Shown: positions 16,417-25,517, counted from the stretch's first letter. The stretch is DNA of 64,000 bases from Neisseria brasiliensis (GCF_009671065.1 NZ_CP046027.1:682001-746000), one strand, 5' to 3'. A program made the numbers and translations. The notes: generated from the letters alone by a model not told the origin.

Positions 16417-18011
16417 TTAAAACGTCATGTTCACCCCGAACACAAAATTGCGGCCGATTTGCGGCACATACGGTAAAAACGAAGTATGGGTGTAGATTTT
16501 CTTGTTCAACACATTATTGGCATCGGCGTAAATGCGGTATTTCATCGAGCCGACTTTGTTGCGGTAAGCAACACCTAAATTCAGCAGATGGTAGCCTTTG
16601 GTTTTACGCTCTACCAAATCAGGGCGTTCATCGCTGAATGACTCAAAAAACGACACTTTGTTTTGCGTAAACACACGCGTGTAGTCGATTTTGGTTTGCC
16701 AGCGTTCGTTCCAATTGTTGTTGATGCGTAAGCCAATGCGGGCAGGTGGTACGCGCGGTGCATTGCGGTCGGCCTTTTTATGCACTTCATCGACGCTGCC
16801 TATGGTGTCGTAGCGGATATAATCAGGTAGGTTCACCAGTTTGCCACGCACATAATCGCCCCACAGGGTGATTTGGTGTTTGTCGTCCGGACGGTAGCTC
16901 ACGCTGCCTTCCAGACCATGAAAACGGGCTTGCGATTGGGCATAGCGGTATGTGGCCAAGGTGCCGTATTGGAAAATGGTTTGTTTGTAAATATAGTTTT
17001 CAAAGCGGTTGTGGTAGGCGCTGATGTTGTAATCCCATTTGTCAGACGCATGACGCAGGCCGATTTCAACATTATCTGATTGCTCTTTATCCAAATCTTT
17101 TTTGCCGTATTCAAACGAATTGGTGGCCAAGTGTTCGCCGGTATAGTAAAGCTCCATCGGGCTGGGATGACGCTCGTTGTGCGAATACATCAGCGACAGG
17201 GTGTAATCGGGATGAAAATCCCAATTCATAGAAGCGGCATAAGAATTGGCGCGTTTGTTGTATATTTCCGGCGCAGGGGCATATACGGTCGGCTTAGGCC
17301 GCCAGCACAGCCAGCTTGTTTTCGGGTCGCAACCGCGTTGGATAATCAATTTTTCGCGCTCGTATTCAATCGGGATTTCCTGTTTCTCGGTGCGGCCGCC
17401 AAATTCAAGCGTTAAATCTTTCCAACGCCATTGGCCGGTGGCAAACAGGCCGAATTGTTTGTTGGTGTTTTCTACCAGCATCCAGTTTTCTTTCAACTCG
17501 CCCGATAGGATTTTGGAATGGTGGGTGCTGCTTTTATTGCGCTGCCATTGTGCGCCCCACACGCCGGTAAAGCCGTGATATGGTTTGTGATGCACTTCGA
17601 TTCTGCTGCCAAAACCTTTGTTTTTGAAAATATTATTGGCTCGACCGTAATTATCGGCGGTGCCGTGTGAATCGTAGGGATTCAAATCGATTTCTTTGCC
17701 GGCATCTTTTTCGTCGTGGTAGTAATCGGTGTGCGACAAACGCAGACTGATTTTGGCCACACTAGGCAAAGGTTCTTTCCATTCACCGTGCAAATCGGCG
17801 CGGCGGGTGTTCATGTCTACCCACGGCCCCGGTTTGGTATGGTCGAATTTAGGGCCTAATTCTTCATACTCTGCATCGTTTGGTGTTTTCCTTTGACTTC
17901 TACCGTTTGCAACTCGGCAGTGTGCGCAGATCCATCAACCACTTCTGCCTATACGGTCTGCATAGCAAATAAAGACAATACGGCCGCAGCCGCAGGCTTC
18001 ACTGTAAACAT
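16417..18011 (-). pseudogene. znuD: Zinc receptor ZnuD, disrupted (plug deleted, stop in signal peptide)
   Basis: The intact 3' part encodes the C-terminal two thirds of a TonB-dependent beta-barrel matching ZnuD. Landmarks are PWVDMNTRRADLHGEWKEPL, DYYHDEK, NRFENYIYKQT, ADRNAPRVPPARIG and a terminal NFVFGVNMTF ending in Phe. Upstream, the minus strand still reads a start at 18011 (AAGGGA site), a signal peptide MFTVKPAAAAVLSLFAMQTV, then TAG at 17949-17951, then a TonB-box-like ELQTVEVKGK. Next it jumps with a frame change near 17886 into the DAEYEELGPKFDHTKPGPW loop. Roughly 250 residues, including the plug, are missing. ZnuD imports zinc and haem across the outer membrane; this copy cannot work as read. 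Confidence 0.85.
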
Positions 18012-18038
18012 TTCGTTATCCCTTGTTAAAAAATAAAA

Positions 18039-18053
18039 TGTTATAACATAACA
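18039..18053 (-). promoter_or_regulatory. Zur operator of znuD
   Basis: TGTTATAACATAACA matches the Neisseria Zur consensus at every position, and the palindrome extends to 10-bp perfect arms around AAC (18035-18057). It ends 28 bases before the znuD start, where repressor binding would block transcription when zinc is plentiful. It is intact although the gene is broken. Confidence 0.8.
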
Positions 18054-18278
18054 TTTTTATATGCAATAACCATGTTTTCAAATTTAAGGCCGCCTGAAAC
18101 CTTCTAAACTCAATCCGCAGCAAACGCTTCAATATTCATGCTTCCAGATTATGACCATCACATAAGCATTCAATTTTAAATAAACGCTGATTTTTCAGAC
18201 GGTCTCAACAAATCTTCCCTATGCCGTCTGAAAACACGGATAATAGCCATCTCTTTAGATAATTTTATTCAGCACACC

Positions 18279-19535
18279 ATGCTCCAAACTTTCCACACCG
18301 CCATCATCGGCGCCGGCGCAGCCGGTATGTTGGCCGCCGCGCGTATCGGTCAGGCCGGACACCGTGTTGCACTGATTGACCACGCCACCAAAATCGGGGA
18401 AAAAATCCGCATTTCCGGCGGTGGCCGCTGCAATTTCACGAACCGCCACCTCAACGGCCACGACGGTTCGGCTTATTATGTGTCGCAGCAGCCGCGCTTT
18501 GTGCGTCATGCTCTGGCGCAGTTTCATGCCGCCGATTTTATTGCTTTGGTGGAAAAACACGGCATTGCCTATCATGAAAAGCACAAAGGCCAGCTTTTTT
18601 GCGACGGCAGCGCGCAGGAAATCATCGCCATGCTGCAAAATGAATGCGAACAAGGCAACGTGGCATGGCATACGGCTTGCACAGTCGAAACCGTCAATCT
18701 GTTTCAGACGGCCTCTGCTGATGCGCCGCGCTTCCAACTCCACACCAGCCACGGCGAATTTCAGACGCACAATTTGATTGTGGCCACCGGCGGCTTGGCC
18801 GTGCCTGCGATTGGCGCGTCGCCGTTTGGTTATGAATTGGCCAAACAATTCGGCCACAGTATCGTGCCGCCTGAAGCGGCGTTGGTGCCGTTGCGTTTCG
18901 AGCATTGGGCGGAACACGGCTACGACCAGCTTTCCGGCATTGCCCTACCCGTGCGCATCAGCGTGGGCAGCGGCAAAGCACGGATATCGTTTGATGAAGA
19001 TTTATTGTTTCGCCACAAAGGCTTGAGCGGCCCGGCAATTTTGCAGATTTCCAGCTATTGGCACAGCGGTCAAACCATCGCCATCGATCTGGTGCCCGAC
19101 ACCGACCTTGCCACGGCATTGTGTGAAGGCAAAAACGGCCAAAAAATCCAGCTCAACACCGCCTTGAAATCACTCTGCCCGACCCTGCCCGAACGTTTGC
19201 TGGAAACATGGCTTGGCCGCGCGGAGTTTGCGCCGTATGCCGCGCACAAATGGGCGGATGTGCCGAATGCAGTCTTAACCCGACTCGGCCAAAGCCTGAA
19301 CCAATGGACGCTTCTACCCAGCGGTTCAGACGGCCACAAAAAAGCCGAAGCCACGCGCGGTGGGGTAAATGTAAAAGAAATCGACCCGAAAACCATGCAA
19401 AGCAAATTGCAACCGGGCTTGTATTTCATCGGCGAAGTGATGGACATCACCGGCTGGCTCGGCGGCTATAATTTCCAATGGGCATGGTCGTCGGCCGTGT
19501 GCGCGGCAGCAGCGGTTTGCCGCGAATCGGCGTAA
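18279..19535 (+). CDS. FAD-dependent oxidoreductase, YhiN/HI0933 (BaiN-like) family
   Basis: The 418-residue flavoprotein begins with the FAD-binding GxGxxG motif (AIIGAGAAGMLAAARIGQAG, residues 8-27) and the family block KIGEKIRISGGGRCNFTN at about 41-58. The C-terminal GEVMDITGWLGGYNFQWAWS segment near residue 388 is the second FAD contact. The physiological substrate of the family is unknown; one member acts on bile acids, but that should not be carried over. It is transcribed alone with a DUS inside at about 18705. The length is normal. Confidence 0.9.
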   Translation: MLQTFHTAIIGAGAAGMLAAARIGQAGHRVALIDHATKIGEKIRISGGGRCNFTNRHLNGHDGSAYYVSQQPRFVRHALAQFHAADFIALVEKHGIAYHEKHKGQLFCDGSAQEIIAMLQNECEQGNVAWHTACTVETVNLFQTASADAPRFQLHTSHGEFQTHNLIVATGGLAVPAIGASPFGYELAKQFGHSIVPPEAALVPLRFEHWAEHGYDQLSGIALPVRISVGSGKARISFDEDLLFRHKGLSGPAILQISSYWHSGQTIAIDLVPDTDLATALCEGKNGQKIQLNTALKSLCPTLPERLLETWLGRAEFAPYAAHKWADVPNAVLTRLGQSLNQWTLLPSGSDGHKKAEATRGGVNVKEIDPKTMQSKLQPGLYFIGEVMDITGWLGGYNFQWAWSSAVCAAAAVCRESA

Positions 19536-19658
19536 ATATTAACCGCGTTCAGACGGCCTGAGTTTGCAGATTAACGATGCGAAATACAGCAGATTACTGA
19601 TAAAATAGGCCGTCTGAAACCTTGTTGTTCAGACGGCCTCAACACACGAAAGCCCACC

Positions 19659-20102
19659 ATGTACGATCACTTTCAATTTCATATCGAAGAAGACTACCCC
19701 GCCGATTTGTCGCCCGACCATGCCGCCACCCACATGGGCATGTATTTCCAATGGGCGGCCGGTCAGGGGCTGGTAAACCCGGTGTGGCAGACTGCCCCTG
19801 AAACCGCCGCCGATTTCGCTGCCATGTTAGACGGCACGTTCAGCGGCGCGGCGTTTGTGCGCAACCATTTGAACAGCGTGCTCACGCCTGAAGATTTTAC
19901 CGAGCTGGGTCAACGCTTTACCGATTTTTATTACGACGATGAAGACGAAGGTTACGGCGCGTTTATGGAAGACTACATCACCACGCTCGATACACCGCAG
20001 CTACCGAGCTTTTACCATGTCGCCGACACACCGCAAAACTATGCCCTGCTCGCGCCCGTTTTTCAGGCGGCCTTTGGGCGTTGGAAACATTCTTTAAAAT
20101 AA
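19659..20102 (+). CDS. Conserved hypothetical protein, DUF7832-like
   Basis: The 147-residue acidic protein opens MYDHFQFHIEEDYPADLSPD and has AATHMGMYFQWAAGQGLVNP at about residues 23-42. That stretch resembles a family of uncharacterised proteins (DUF7832 or similar) with a conserved D-x-x-A-A-T-H-M motif. No signal peptide or membrane segment is seen. It lies 42 bases before gmhB and might be co-transcribed, although a single DUS sits between them. No function can be assigned. Confidence 0.72.
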   Translation: MYDHFQFHIEEDYPADLSPDHAATHMGMYFQWAAGQGLVNPVWQTAPETAADFAAMLDGTFSGAAFVRNHLNSVLTPEDFTELGQRFTDFYYDDEDEGYGAFMEDYITTLDTPQLPSFYHVADTPQNYALLAPVFQAAFGRWKHSLK

Positions 20103-20144
20103 TCGACACGGCCATGTTGCAACAGGCCGTCTGAAAGGCACACT

Positions 20145-20720
20145 ATGCCCACCCACAACAAACTTATCATTCTCGACCGCGATGGAGTGATTAACCAAGA
20201 CCGCGACGACTTCGTCAAATCCGTTGACGAATGGATTCCGATTGACGGCAGCATGGACGCCATCGCCTTTCTCACCGAAGCGGGCTACACCGTCGCCGTC
20301 GCCACCAATCAATCGGGCATCGGCCGCAAATATTTCACCCTGCAAGATCTTACCGAAATGCACGCCAAAATGCACCGCTTGGCACTACAAGCCGGCGGCG
20401 TAATTGACGGCATTTGGTTCTGCCCACACTTGGCCGACGATAACTGCAACTGCCGCAAACCTAAGCCCGGCATGATTCAAGATATTTTAGACCGCTTCCA
20501 AGCCCAAGCCGCAGATACTTGGCTGGTCGGCGACAGCTTACGCGATTTACAGGCCATCGATGCCGTGGGCGGTAAATCGGCTTTGGTATTGACCGGCAAA
20601 GGCAAAAAAAACTTGCAGGAAAAAGAAGAAGAATTGCCGGAAAACACGCAAATCTTCGACAATCTGCTGGCTTTTGCGCAATACATCACGCAAGAAGAAT
20701 TGAAACCAGATGAAGCTTAA
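20145..20720 (+). CDS. gmhB: D-glycero-beta-D-manno-heptose 1,7-bisphosphate 7-phosphatase
   Basis: The 191-residue HAD-family phosphatase makes heptose 1-phosphate for the inner core of lipooligosaccharide. The nucleophile motif LDRDGVIN is at residues 9-16. The zinc loop CPHLADDNCNCRKPKPG, at about 92-108, is specific to GmhB. VGDSLRDLQA near 127 is the HAD motif IV. It is called gmhX in meningococcus, where it precedes an acyltransferase gene as here. The three genes gmhB-plsC-ygjP are close together (34 and 3 bases) and form an operon. Confidence 0.93.
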   Translation: MPTHNKLIILDRDGVINQDRDDFVKSVDEWIPIDGSMDAIAFLTEAGYTVAVATNQSGIGRKYFTLQDLTEMHAKMHRLALQAGGVIDGIWFCPHLADDNCNCRKPKPGMIQDILDRFQAQAADTWLVGDSLRDLQAIDAVGGKSALVLTGKGKKNLQEKEEELPENTQIFDNLLAFAQYITQEELKPDEA

Positions 20721-20754
20721 GGCCGTCTGAAAGCCACATTTAAAGAAACTGACT

Positions 20755-21489
20755 ATGCTGTTGATTAAAAACCTGATTTACTGGCTGATTTTATCGGTCA
20801 GCCTGATTGTATTGTTCCCCTTTATGCTGTTGGCCGCGCCCTTTCTCGGCGGCGCACACAAAATGGCACAAGTTTGGGTGTCGATTTTGAATTGGTCGCT
20901 GAAAAACATCATCGGCCTGAAATACCGCTTAATCGGTGCGGAAAACATCCCTTCCAAGCCGTCGATTATCTGTTCCAAACACCAAAGCGGCTGGGAAACC
21001 TTGGCTTTGCAGGAAATTTTTCCGCCGCAGGTTTATGTTGCCAAACGCGAACTGTTTAAAATCCCGTTTTTCGGCTGGGGTTTGAAACTGGTCAAAACCA
21101 TCGGCATCGACCGCAGCAACCGCCGCGAAGCCAACGACCAATTGATGAAACAGGGTTTGGCGCGCAAAAACGAAGGCTATTGGATTTCCATTTTTCCCGA
21201 AGGCACGCGCCTGCCGCCCGGCACGCACGGCAAATACAAGCTCGGCGGCGCACGCATGGCGAAAATGTTTGAAATGGACATCGTGCCGGTCGCGCTCAAC
21301 AGCGGCGAATTCTGGCCGAAAGATTCATTTATGAAATACCCCGGCGAAGTCACCGTCGTCATCGGCAAACCGATTGCGCACGACAGTGGCAGCGACGCCG
21401 AACTGATGGCCAAATGCGAAAATTGGATTGAAGCACGTCAAGCCGAAATCACCGGTCAGGGTCCGTTCGCACCCAAAAAGACCGTCTGA
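20755..21489 (+). CDS. 1-acyl-sn-glycerol-3-phosphate acyltransferase (PlsC family)
   Basis: The 244-residue membrane-anchored enzyme converts lysophosphatidic acid to phosphatidic acid. An N-terminal hydrophobic helix spans residues 5-30. The acyltransferase motif is KHQSGWET near 80 (HX4E, a variant of HX4D), and the FPEGTR motif is near 147. Neisseria have two such enzymes, NlaA and NlaB; as I recall, nlaB is the one next to gmhX in meningococcus, so this is probably nlaB. It sits 34 bases after gmhB with a DUS in the gap. Confidence 0.88.
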   Translation: MLLIKNLIYWLILSVSLIVLFPFMLLAAPFLGGAHKMAQVWVSILNWSLKNIIGLKYRLIGAENIPSKPSIICSKHQSGWETLALQEIFPPQVYVAKRELFKIPFFGWGLKLVKTIGIDRSNRREANDQLMKQGLARKNEGYWISIFPEGTRLPPGTHGKYKLGGARMAKMFEMDIVPVALNSGEFWPKDSFMKYPGEVTVVIGKPIAHDSGSDAELMAKCENWIEARQAEITGQGPFAPKKTV

Positions 21490-21492
21490 AAC

Positions 21493-22188
21493 ATGCCGCG
21501 CTTCACCCACACTTTTTCAGACGGCCTTGAAATCGACATCGATTTAAAACGCAGTGCCAAGAAAAACCTCATCCTGCGCCCCATCGACGACCAAACAGTC
21601 AGCATCAATATTCCGCCGTTTCTCAGCGCCGCGCGTTTGCAACAATGGCTGTCGGAAAACGAATCTTTACTGCGCCAAACTTTAGCCAAAACGCCTGCCC
21701 GTCCGCTTACCAACCCTTCGGAAAAACCGGCATGGATTTGGTATCAAGGCGTTCAGACGGCCTTAACCGATGCGCCGCAAGCCACCATCGCGTTGAGGCC
21801 GTCTGAAATTTGTTTGCCGAAAAAAAACTGGCCGCAACAGCAAACCCATTTGCGCCGTTTCCTGCATGAACGCGCCGCCGAATATCTGTTGCCGCGTTTG
21901 GCCGATCACGCCGCTGCCATGAATATGCACCCTGCCGCTACTGCTTTGAGCAACGCCAAAACCTTTTGGGGCGTGTGCCGCCACCGCACCGGCATCCGCT
22001 TGAATTGGCGGCTGATTGGTGCGCCGGAATTTGTCGCTGATTATGTGTGCGTCCACGAACTCTGCCACCTGCCCCATCCCGACCACAGCGCCAAATTTTG
22101 GGCATTGCTCAATCATCATACGCCGCACACCGCCGCCGCCAAAGCATGGCTAAAAGCGCATGGACAGGAATTGTTTGTGTTGGGCTGA
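21493..22188 (+). CDS. YgjP-like metallopeptidase/UTP pyrophosphatase family (DUF45)
   Basis: The 231-residue protein carries the zinc motif HELCHLPHPDHSAKFW near residue 193, typical of the YgjP/DUF45 family related to M48 peptidases. An AKTFWGVC-type block near 155 precedes it. E. coli YgjP has been reported to hydrolyse UTP, so peptidase activity should not be assumed. It starts 3 bases after the acyltransferase stop codon and closes the operon. Three DUS copies lie inside the coding frame (about 21519, 21755 and 21797), unusually many for a gene this size. One of them encodes SDGLEID right after the N-terminus. Confidence 0.85.
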   Translation: MPRFTHTFSDGLEIDIDLKRSAKKNLILRPIDDQTVSINIPPFLSAARLQQWLSENESLLRQTLAKTPARPLTNPSEKPAWIWYQGVQTALTDAPQATIALRPSEICLPKKNWPQQQTHLRRFLHERAAEYLLPRLADHAAAMNMHPAATALSNAKTFWGVCRHRTGIRLNWRLIGAPEFVADYVCVHELCHLPHPDHSAKFWALLNHHTPHTAAAKAWLKAHGQELFVLG

Positions 22189-22208
22189 ATCATGCGGTAC
22201 ATTAGCTT

Positions 22209-22305
22209 GAGACACTTTGCAAAATCCCCATCTTTGGCACATTTCTTCATTATGCGTTGCTCTAACTTCAAACTGCACTCAAATCTGGGGCTTTGCAAAG
22301 ATCTC
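22209..22305 (-). mobile_element. MITE-like element, copy C, inverted and shortened (97 bp)
   Basis: It has the same termini as copies A and B (GAGACACTTTGCAAAATCCCC at the left, GGGGCTTTGCAAAGATCTC at the right) but in opposite orientation. About 46 internal bases are missing. It lies between the ygjP-like gene and the lipocalin gene. Confidence 0.72.
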
Positions 22306-22371
22306 AACTTTATCTTTCAGACGGCCTCAATTTCCGAGCAGGTTGTCTGATTCTCCAAAGAAAGGATGAAT

Positions 22372-22902
22372 ATGCGTTTTCCTGCCGAACTTGCCGCCTT
22401 GTCTTTAGGTATCCTTGCCGCGACCGCCCAAGCCGCCGAGCCGCAAACCGTGGCCAAAGTGGATATTCCGCGCTACATGGGCACATGGTACGAACAAGTC
22501 CGCCTGCCTATGCGTTTCCAAGACGATTGCGTATCGGATGTCAAAGCCCAATACCGTTTGACCGACAAGCAAGTGGTGAAAATCACTAATTCCTGCCGCA
22601 AAAAAGACGGCAGCATGATGAGCGCCGATGCGGAAGTGAAAAAAGTGGATGAGAGCGGCAGCAAATTGCGTATTTCATTCTTACCCAAAGCCGTCAACTG
22701 GGTGCCGATTGCCCGCTCGTCTTACTGGATTTTGCGCTTAGACGACAATTACCAAACCGCTTTGGTTGGTACGCCAAACCGCAAATATATGTGGGTATTG
22801 TCACGCTCACCGAAGCTGGATGAAGCCACTTTGCAAAGCTACATCGAAACCGCTAAACAACAAGGCTACGATGTTTCCAAATTGGTACGCAGCGTACAAT
22901 AA
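22372..22902 (+). CDS. Bacterial lipocalin (Blc-like), secreted rather than lipidated
   Basis: The 176-residue protein has the lipocalin signature DIPRYMGTWYEQVRLP just after the signal peptide, with the invariant G-x-W. A second family block is YWILRLDDNYQTALVGTP, near residue 122. The signal peptide (MRFPAELAALSLGILAATAQA) ends in an AQA cleavage site with no lipobox cysteine, so unlike E. coli Blc it should be periplasmic or secreted. The ATG at 22372 is preferred over 22366 because AAAGGA then stands 5 bases upstream. Blc proteins bind fatty acids and lysophospholipids; the ligand here is unknown. Confidence 0.88.
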   Translation: MRFPAELAALSLGILAATAQAAEPQTVAKVDIPRYMGTWYEQVRLPMRFQDDCVSDVKAQYRLTDKQVVKITNSCRKKDGSMMSADAEVKKVDESGSKLRISFLPKAVNWVPIARSSYWILRLDDNYQTALVGTPNRKYMWVLSRSPKLDEATLQSYIETAKQQGYDVSKLVRSVQ

Positions 22903-22916
22903 AGATTGTTCATTAT

Positions 22917-22949
22917 AAAAAAGGCCGTCTGAACATTCAGACGGCCTTT
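22917..22949. terminator. Inverted DUS pair between convergent genes
   Basis: AAAAAGGCCGTCTGAA and TTCAGACGGCCTTT nearly abut, with only CA between the DUS cores. It ends both the lipocalin and ccp genes. Confidence 0.88.
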
Positions 22950-22962
22950 GTTTGACTGCATA

Positions 22963-24144
22963 TTATTTGTTGTCAGGATGAGATTCCATCGGGCTAGACA
23001 ACGGCAATTCAGGCATGGTGCGCGCTTTTTCTGAAACGGAGCCAGACAAGGTGTGTAAGAATGCAACGATGTTGTCCACATCTTCTTGTGGCAAGTCTTT
23101 ACCCAATTGCGCTTGACCCATAATTTTCACCGCTTTATCCAATTCCCACACGCTGCCGTTGTGGAAGTAAGGATAAGTTTTGGCTACGTTACGCAATCCC
23201 GGTACGCGGAAGAAGTATTGGTCGGCTTCGTTTTTGGTCACGTCAGCACGGCCTTTATCTTGGTTCGGGTCTTCAATAAATTTCCAGTAAGGTCCTTGTA
23301 CCAAACCAAATTTTTGGAATGAGTTACCGCCCAAGCTTACGCCGGTATGGCAGGCAATACAGCCGTTATCCATAAACGAGCGCACGCCTTTGCGTTCTTG
23401 TTCGTTCAGGGCATTGATGTTGCCTTTCAGGTATTCGTCCCATTTGGTCGGCGTCAGCAAAGTACGCTCAAACGCGGCAATCGCGGTGGTGATGTTTTTG
23501 AAACTGATGGCGCCGTCTTGAGGGAAAGCCGTTTTAAACGCTTCTTGGTATTCCGGAATATTCACGATTTTGGCCACCACGGCTTCTTCGCTGTCGTTTG
23601 CCATTTCTACCGGATTCAGCAACGGACCGCCCGCTTGCTCTTCCACGTCAGCCGCGCGGCCGTCCCAGAATTGCATGTCTAAGGTTGCCGCGTTCAACAC
23701 GGTCGGTGAGTTACGGCCACCAAAGCTGCCTTTGTGACCTTGGCTGGTCGGCATATTGTCGACACCGGCAGAAGCCAAGTTGTGACAAGAGTTACAGCTT
23801 ACAGTATTGCCTTTCGACAAACGTGGCTCATACCACAATGATTGGCCAAGCTCCACTTGCTCAGGCGTGAAAGGACGCAGCTTTTGCATTTCTTCAGGAG
23901 TCGGCAGTGGTTTGAAAATGCCTTGCGCACGTTGCAGCAAATCTTTGTCTTCTTGCGAAGCGCCGCTGTTGTCATAAGCTGCTTGAGAAGCCGGTGCCGC
24001 AGCAGGCTCAGAAGCCGCCGGCGCGGTGGCTGGTGCAGAAGCAGCAGGCGCAGCTGCTTGCTCGGCCGGCTTGTCGCCACAAGCAGCCAATGCCGCCAAC
24101 ACTGCCAGAGAAAGGGTAATTTTGCCGAAAGTTTGGTATTTCAT
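22963..24144 (-). CDS. ccp: Di-haem cytochrome c peroxidase, lipoprotein
   Basis: The 393-residue enzyme reduces hydrogen peroxide to water with electrons from periplasmic cytochromes. Two c-type haem motifs are visible, CNSCH near residue 117 and CIACH near 262. The signal peptide ends in a lipobox (LAALAAC, Cys22). A long Ala/Pro/Glu linker at about residues 26-60 tethers the enzyme to the membrane, as known for gonococcal Ccp. MauG/CcpA family landmarks such as RNSPTVLNA and PYFHNGSV are present. A candidate FNR box lies upstream in the region shared with gpsA, which fits oxygen-limited induction. Confidence 0.93.
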   Translation of the reverse strand: MKYQTFGKITLSLAVLAALAACGDKPAEQAAAPAASAPATAPAASEPAAAPASQAAYDNSGASQEDKDLLQRAQGIFKPLPTPEEMQKLRPFTPEQVELGQSLWYEPRLSKGNTVSCNSCHNLASAGVDNMPTSQGHKGSFGGRNSPTVLNAATLDMQFWDGRAADVEEQAGGPLLNPVEMANDSEEAVVAKIVNIPEYQEAFKTAFPQDGAISFKNITTAIAAFERTLLTPTKWDEYLKGNINALNEQERKGVRSFMDNGCIACHTGVSLGGNSFQKFGLVQGPYWKFIEDPNQDKGRADVTKNEADQYFFRVPGLRNVAKTYPYFHNGSVWELDKAVKIMGQAQLGKDLPQEDVDNIVAFLHTLSGSVSEKARTMPELPLSSPMESHPDNK

Positions 24145-24302
24145 GGCGTATTCCTTTATATATAAAAAGGGAAGACACTGCTCACCTGAAGCAGCCGAAC
24201 CCTATGGTTAGGTTTGATAAAATCCTACATTTGTTTACTGCTGTTTGTTATTGCTTTGGTTAATTTATGTATAGAGCATAATCAGACTCGGCTAACGGCT
24301 TT

Positions 24303-24316
24303 TTGCGATAAATCAA
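24303..24316 (-). promoter_or_regulatory. Candidate FNR box in the ccp-gpsA intergenic region
   Basis: TTGCGATAAATCAA matches TTGAT-N4-ATCAA at 8 of 10 defined positions. It lies about 160 bases upstream of ccp, with TATACA-like -10 sequences (24268-24273 on the minus strand) in between. The 337-base gap between the divergent genes also contains AACCCTAT twice, near 24199 and 24337. No small gene is seen in it. Confidence 0.4.
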
Positions 24317-24481
24317 TTTTGATACCGCTATAGCCAAACCCTATATACCAGATAGCTGAAATTTTATTTTCTTATTCATTTCTAAGAGTTGCCCGTATTT
24401 AAGCGCAAATCACATCGTATTACTTGCACCCGATGGCCGATTGTTTTAAAGTTAGGCGCAAATCTTATTAGGAAGATTTCT

Positions 24482-25471
24482 ATGAAAATTACTGTTATGG
24501 GTGCAGGCTCTTGGGGCACTGCACTGGCTGTTCACTTTGCCCAACACGACAACGAAGTCGCTCTGTGGGCGCGTAATGCCCAACACATCGAAACCTTGCA
24601 AAACGACCGTGAAAACAAACACGCGCTACTGGGTTTCCCATTCCCCGAAAGCCTGACCGCACACGTTGATTTGGCCGATGCCTTAAAAGGCTCCGAATTG
24701 GTGCTGATTGTGACCTCTGTTGCCGGCTTGCGCAGCAGCGCAGAATTATTAAAAGCCAACGGTGCCGCCGATATTCCGGTTTTAGCCGCATGCAAAGGCT
24801 TTGAGCAAGACACAGGTTTATTAACCTTCCAAGTCTTGAAAGAAGTCTTACCGGAAAATAAAACTCTCGGCGTGTTGTCCGGCCCAAGCTTTGCACAAGA
24901 GCTGGCGCAGCAATTGCCTTGTGCCGTGGTATTGGCTTCCGAAAACAAAGCATGGATTGAATCGCTGGTTGAACAATTAAACAACAACGTGATGCGCTTA
25001 TACGGCAGCACCGATGTGATTGGGGTGGCCGTCGGCGGCGCAGTGAAAAACGTGATGGCCATTGCGACCGGCCTTTCAGACGGCCTCGAATACGGCCTGA
25101 ATGCCCGCGCCGCTTTAGTAACCCGCGGTTTGGCCGAAATTACCCGTTTGGCCGTTGCCATGGGCGCGCAGCCGAAAACCATGATGGGCTTGGCAGGAAT
25201 TGGCGACTTGATTCTAACCTGTACCGGCGCCCTTTCGCGCAACCGCCGCGTTGGTTTGGGCTTAGCAGAAGGCAAAGAGCTGCACCAAGTACTTAAAGAG
25301 ATCGGCCACGTTTCCGAAGGCGTGAGCACCATCGAAGAAGTGTTCAACACCGCCTGCAAATACCAAATCGACATGCCAATCACCCAAACTCTGCTGCAAC
25401 TGATTCGTCAGGAAATGACGCCGCAGCAAGTGGTTGAGCGTTTGATGGAACGCAGCGCACGTTTCGAATAA
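24482..25471 (+). CDS. gpsA: NAD(P)-dependent glycerol-3-phosphate dehydrogenase
   Basis: The 329-residue cytoplasmic enzyme reduces dihydroxyacetone phosphate to sn-glycerol 3-phosphate for phospholipid synthesis. The nucleotide-binding motif ITVMGAGSWGTALA is at residues 3-16. The catalytic lysine region VGGAVKNVMAIATG lies near 185, and TRGLAEITRLAVAMG near 220. The start at 24482 has an AGGA site; the upstream open frame to 24389 has none. An in-gene DUS at about 25075 encodes LSDGLEYG. It is divergent from ccp. Confidence 0.95.
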   Translation: MKITVMGAGSWGTALAVHFAQHDNEVALWARNAQHIETLQNDRENKHALLGFPFPESLTAHVDLADALKGSELVLIVTSVAGLRSSAELLKANGAADIPVLAACKGFEQDTGLLTFQVLKEVLPENKTLGVLSGPSFAQELAQQLPCAVVLASENKAWIESLVEQLNNNVMRLYGSTDVIGVAVGGAVKNVMAIATGLSDGLEYGLNARAALVTRGLAEITRLAVAMGAQPKTMMGLAGIGDLILTCTGALSRNRRVGLGLAEGKELHQVLKEIGHVSEGVSTIEEVFNTACKYQIDMPITQTLLQLIRQEMTPQQVVERLMERSARFE

Positions 25472-25483
25472 CACCAAACTTGG

Positions 25484-25517
25484 AGGCCGTCTGAAACCCT
25501 ATTTTTTCAGACGGCCT
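25484..25517. terminator. Inverted DUS pair after gpsA
   Basis: AGGCCGTCTGAA and TTCAGACGGCCT enclose a 10-base loop, 13 bases after the stop codon. Confidence 0.85.

Noticed and set aside
75..22949. Regularly recurring GCCGTCTGAA as a CRISPR-like repeat
   Set aside because: The repeat is the Neisseria DNA uptake sequence, scattered in both orientations with irregular spacing and no cas genes. No CRISPR array is present.
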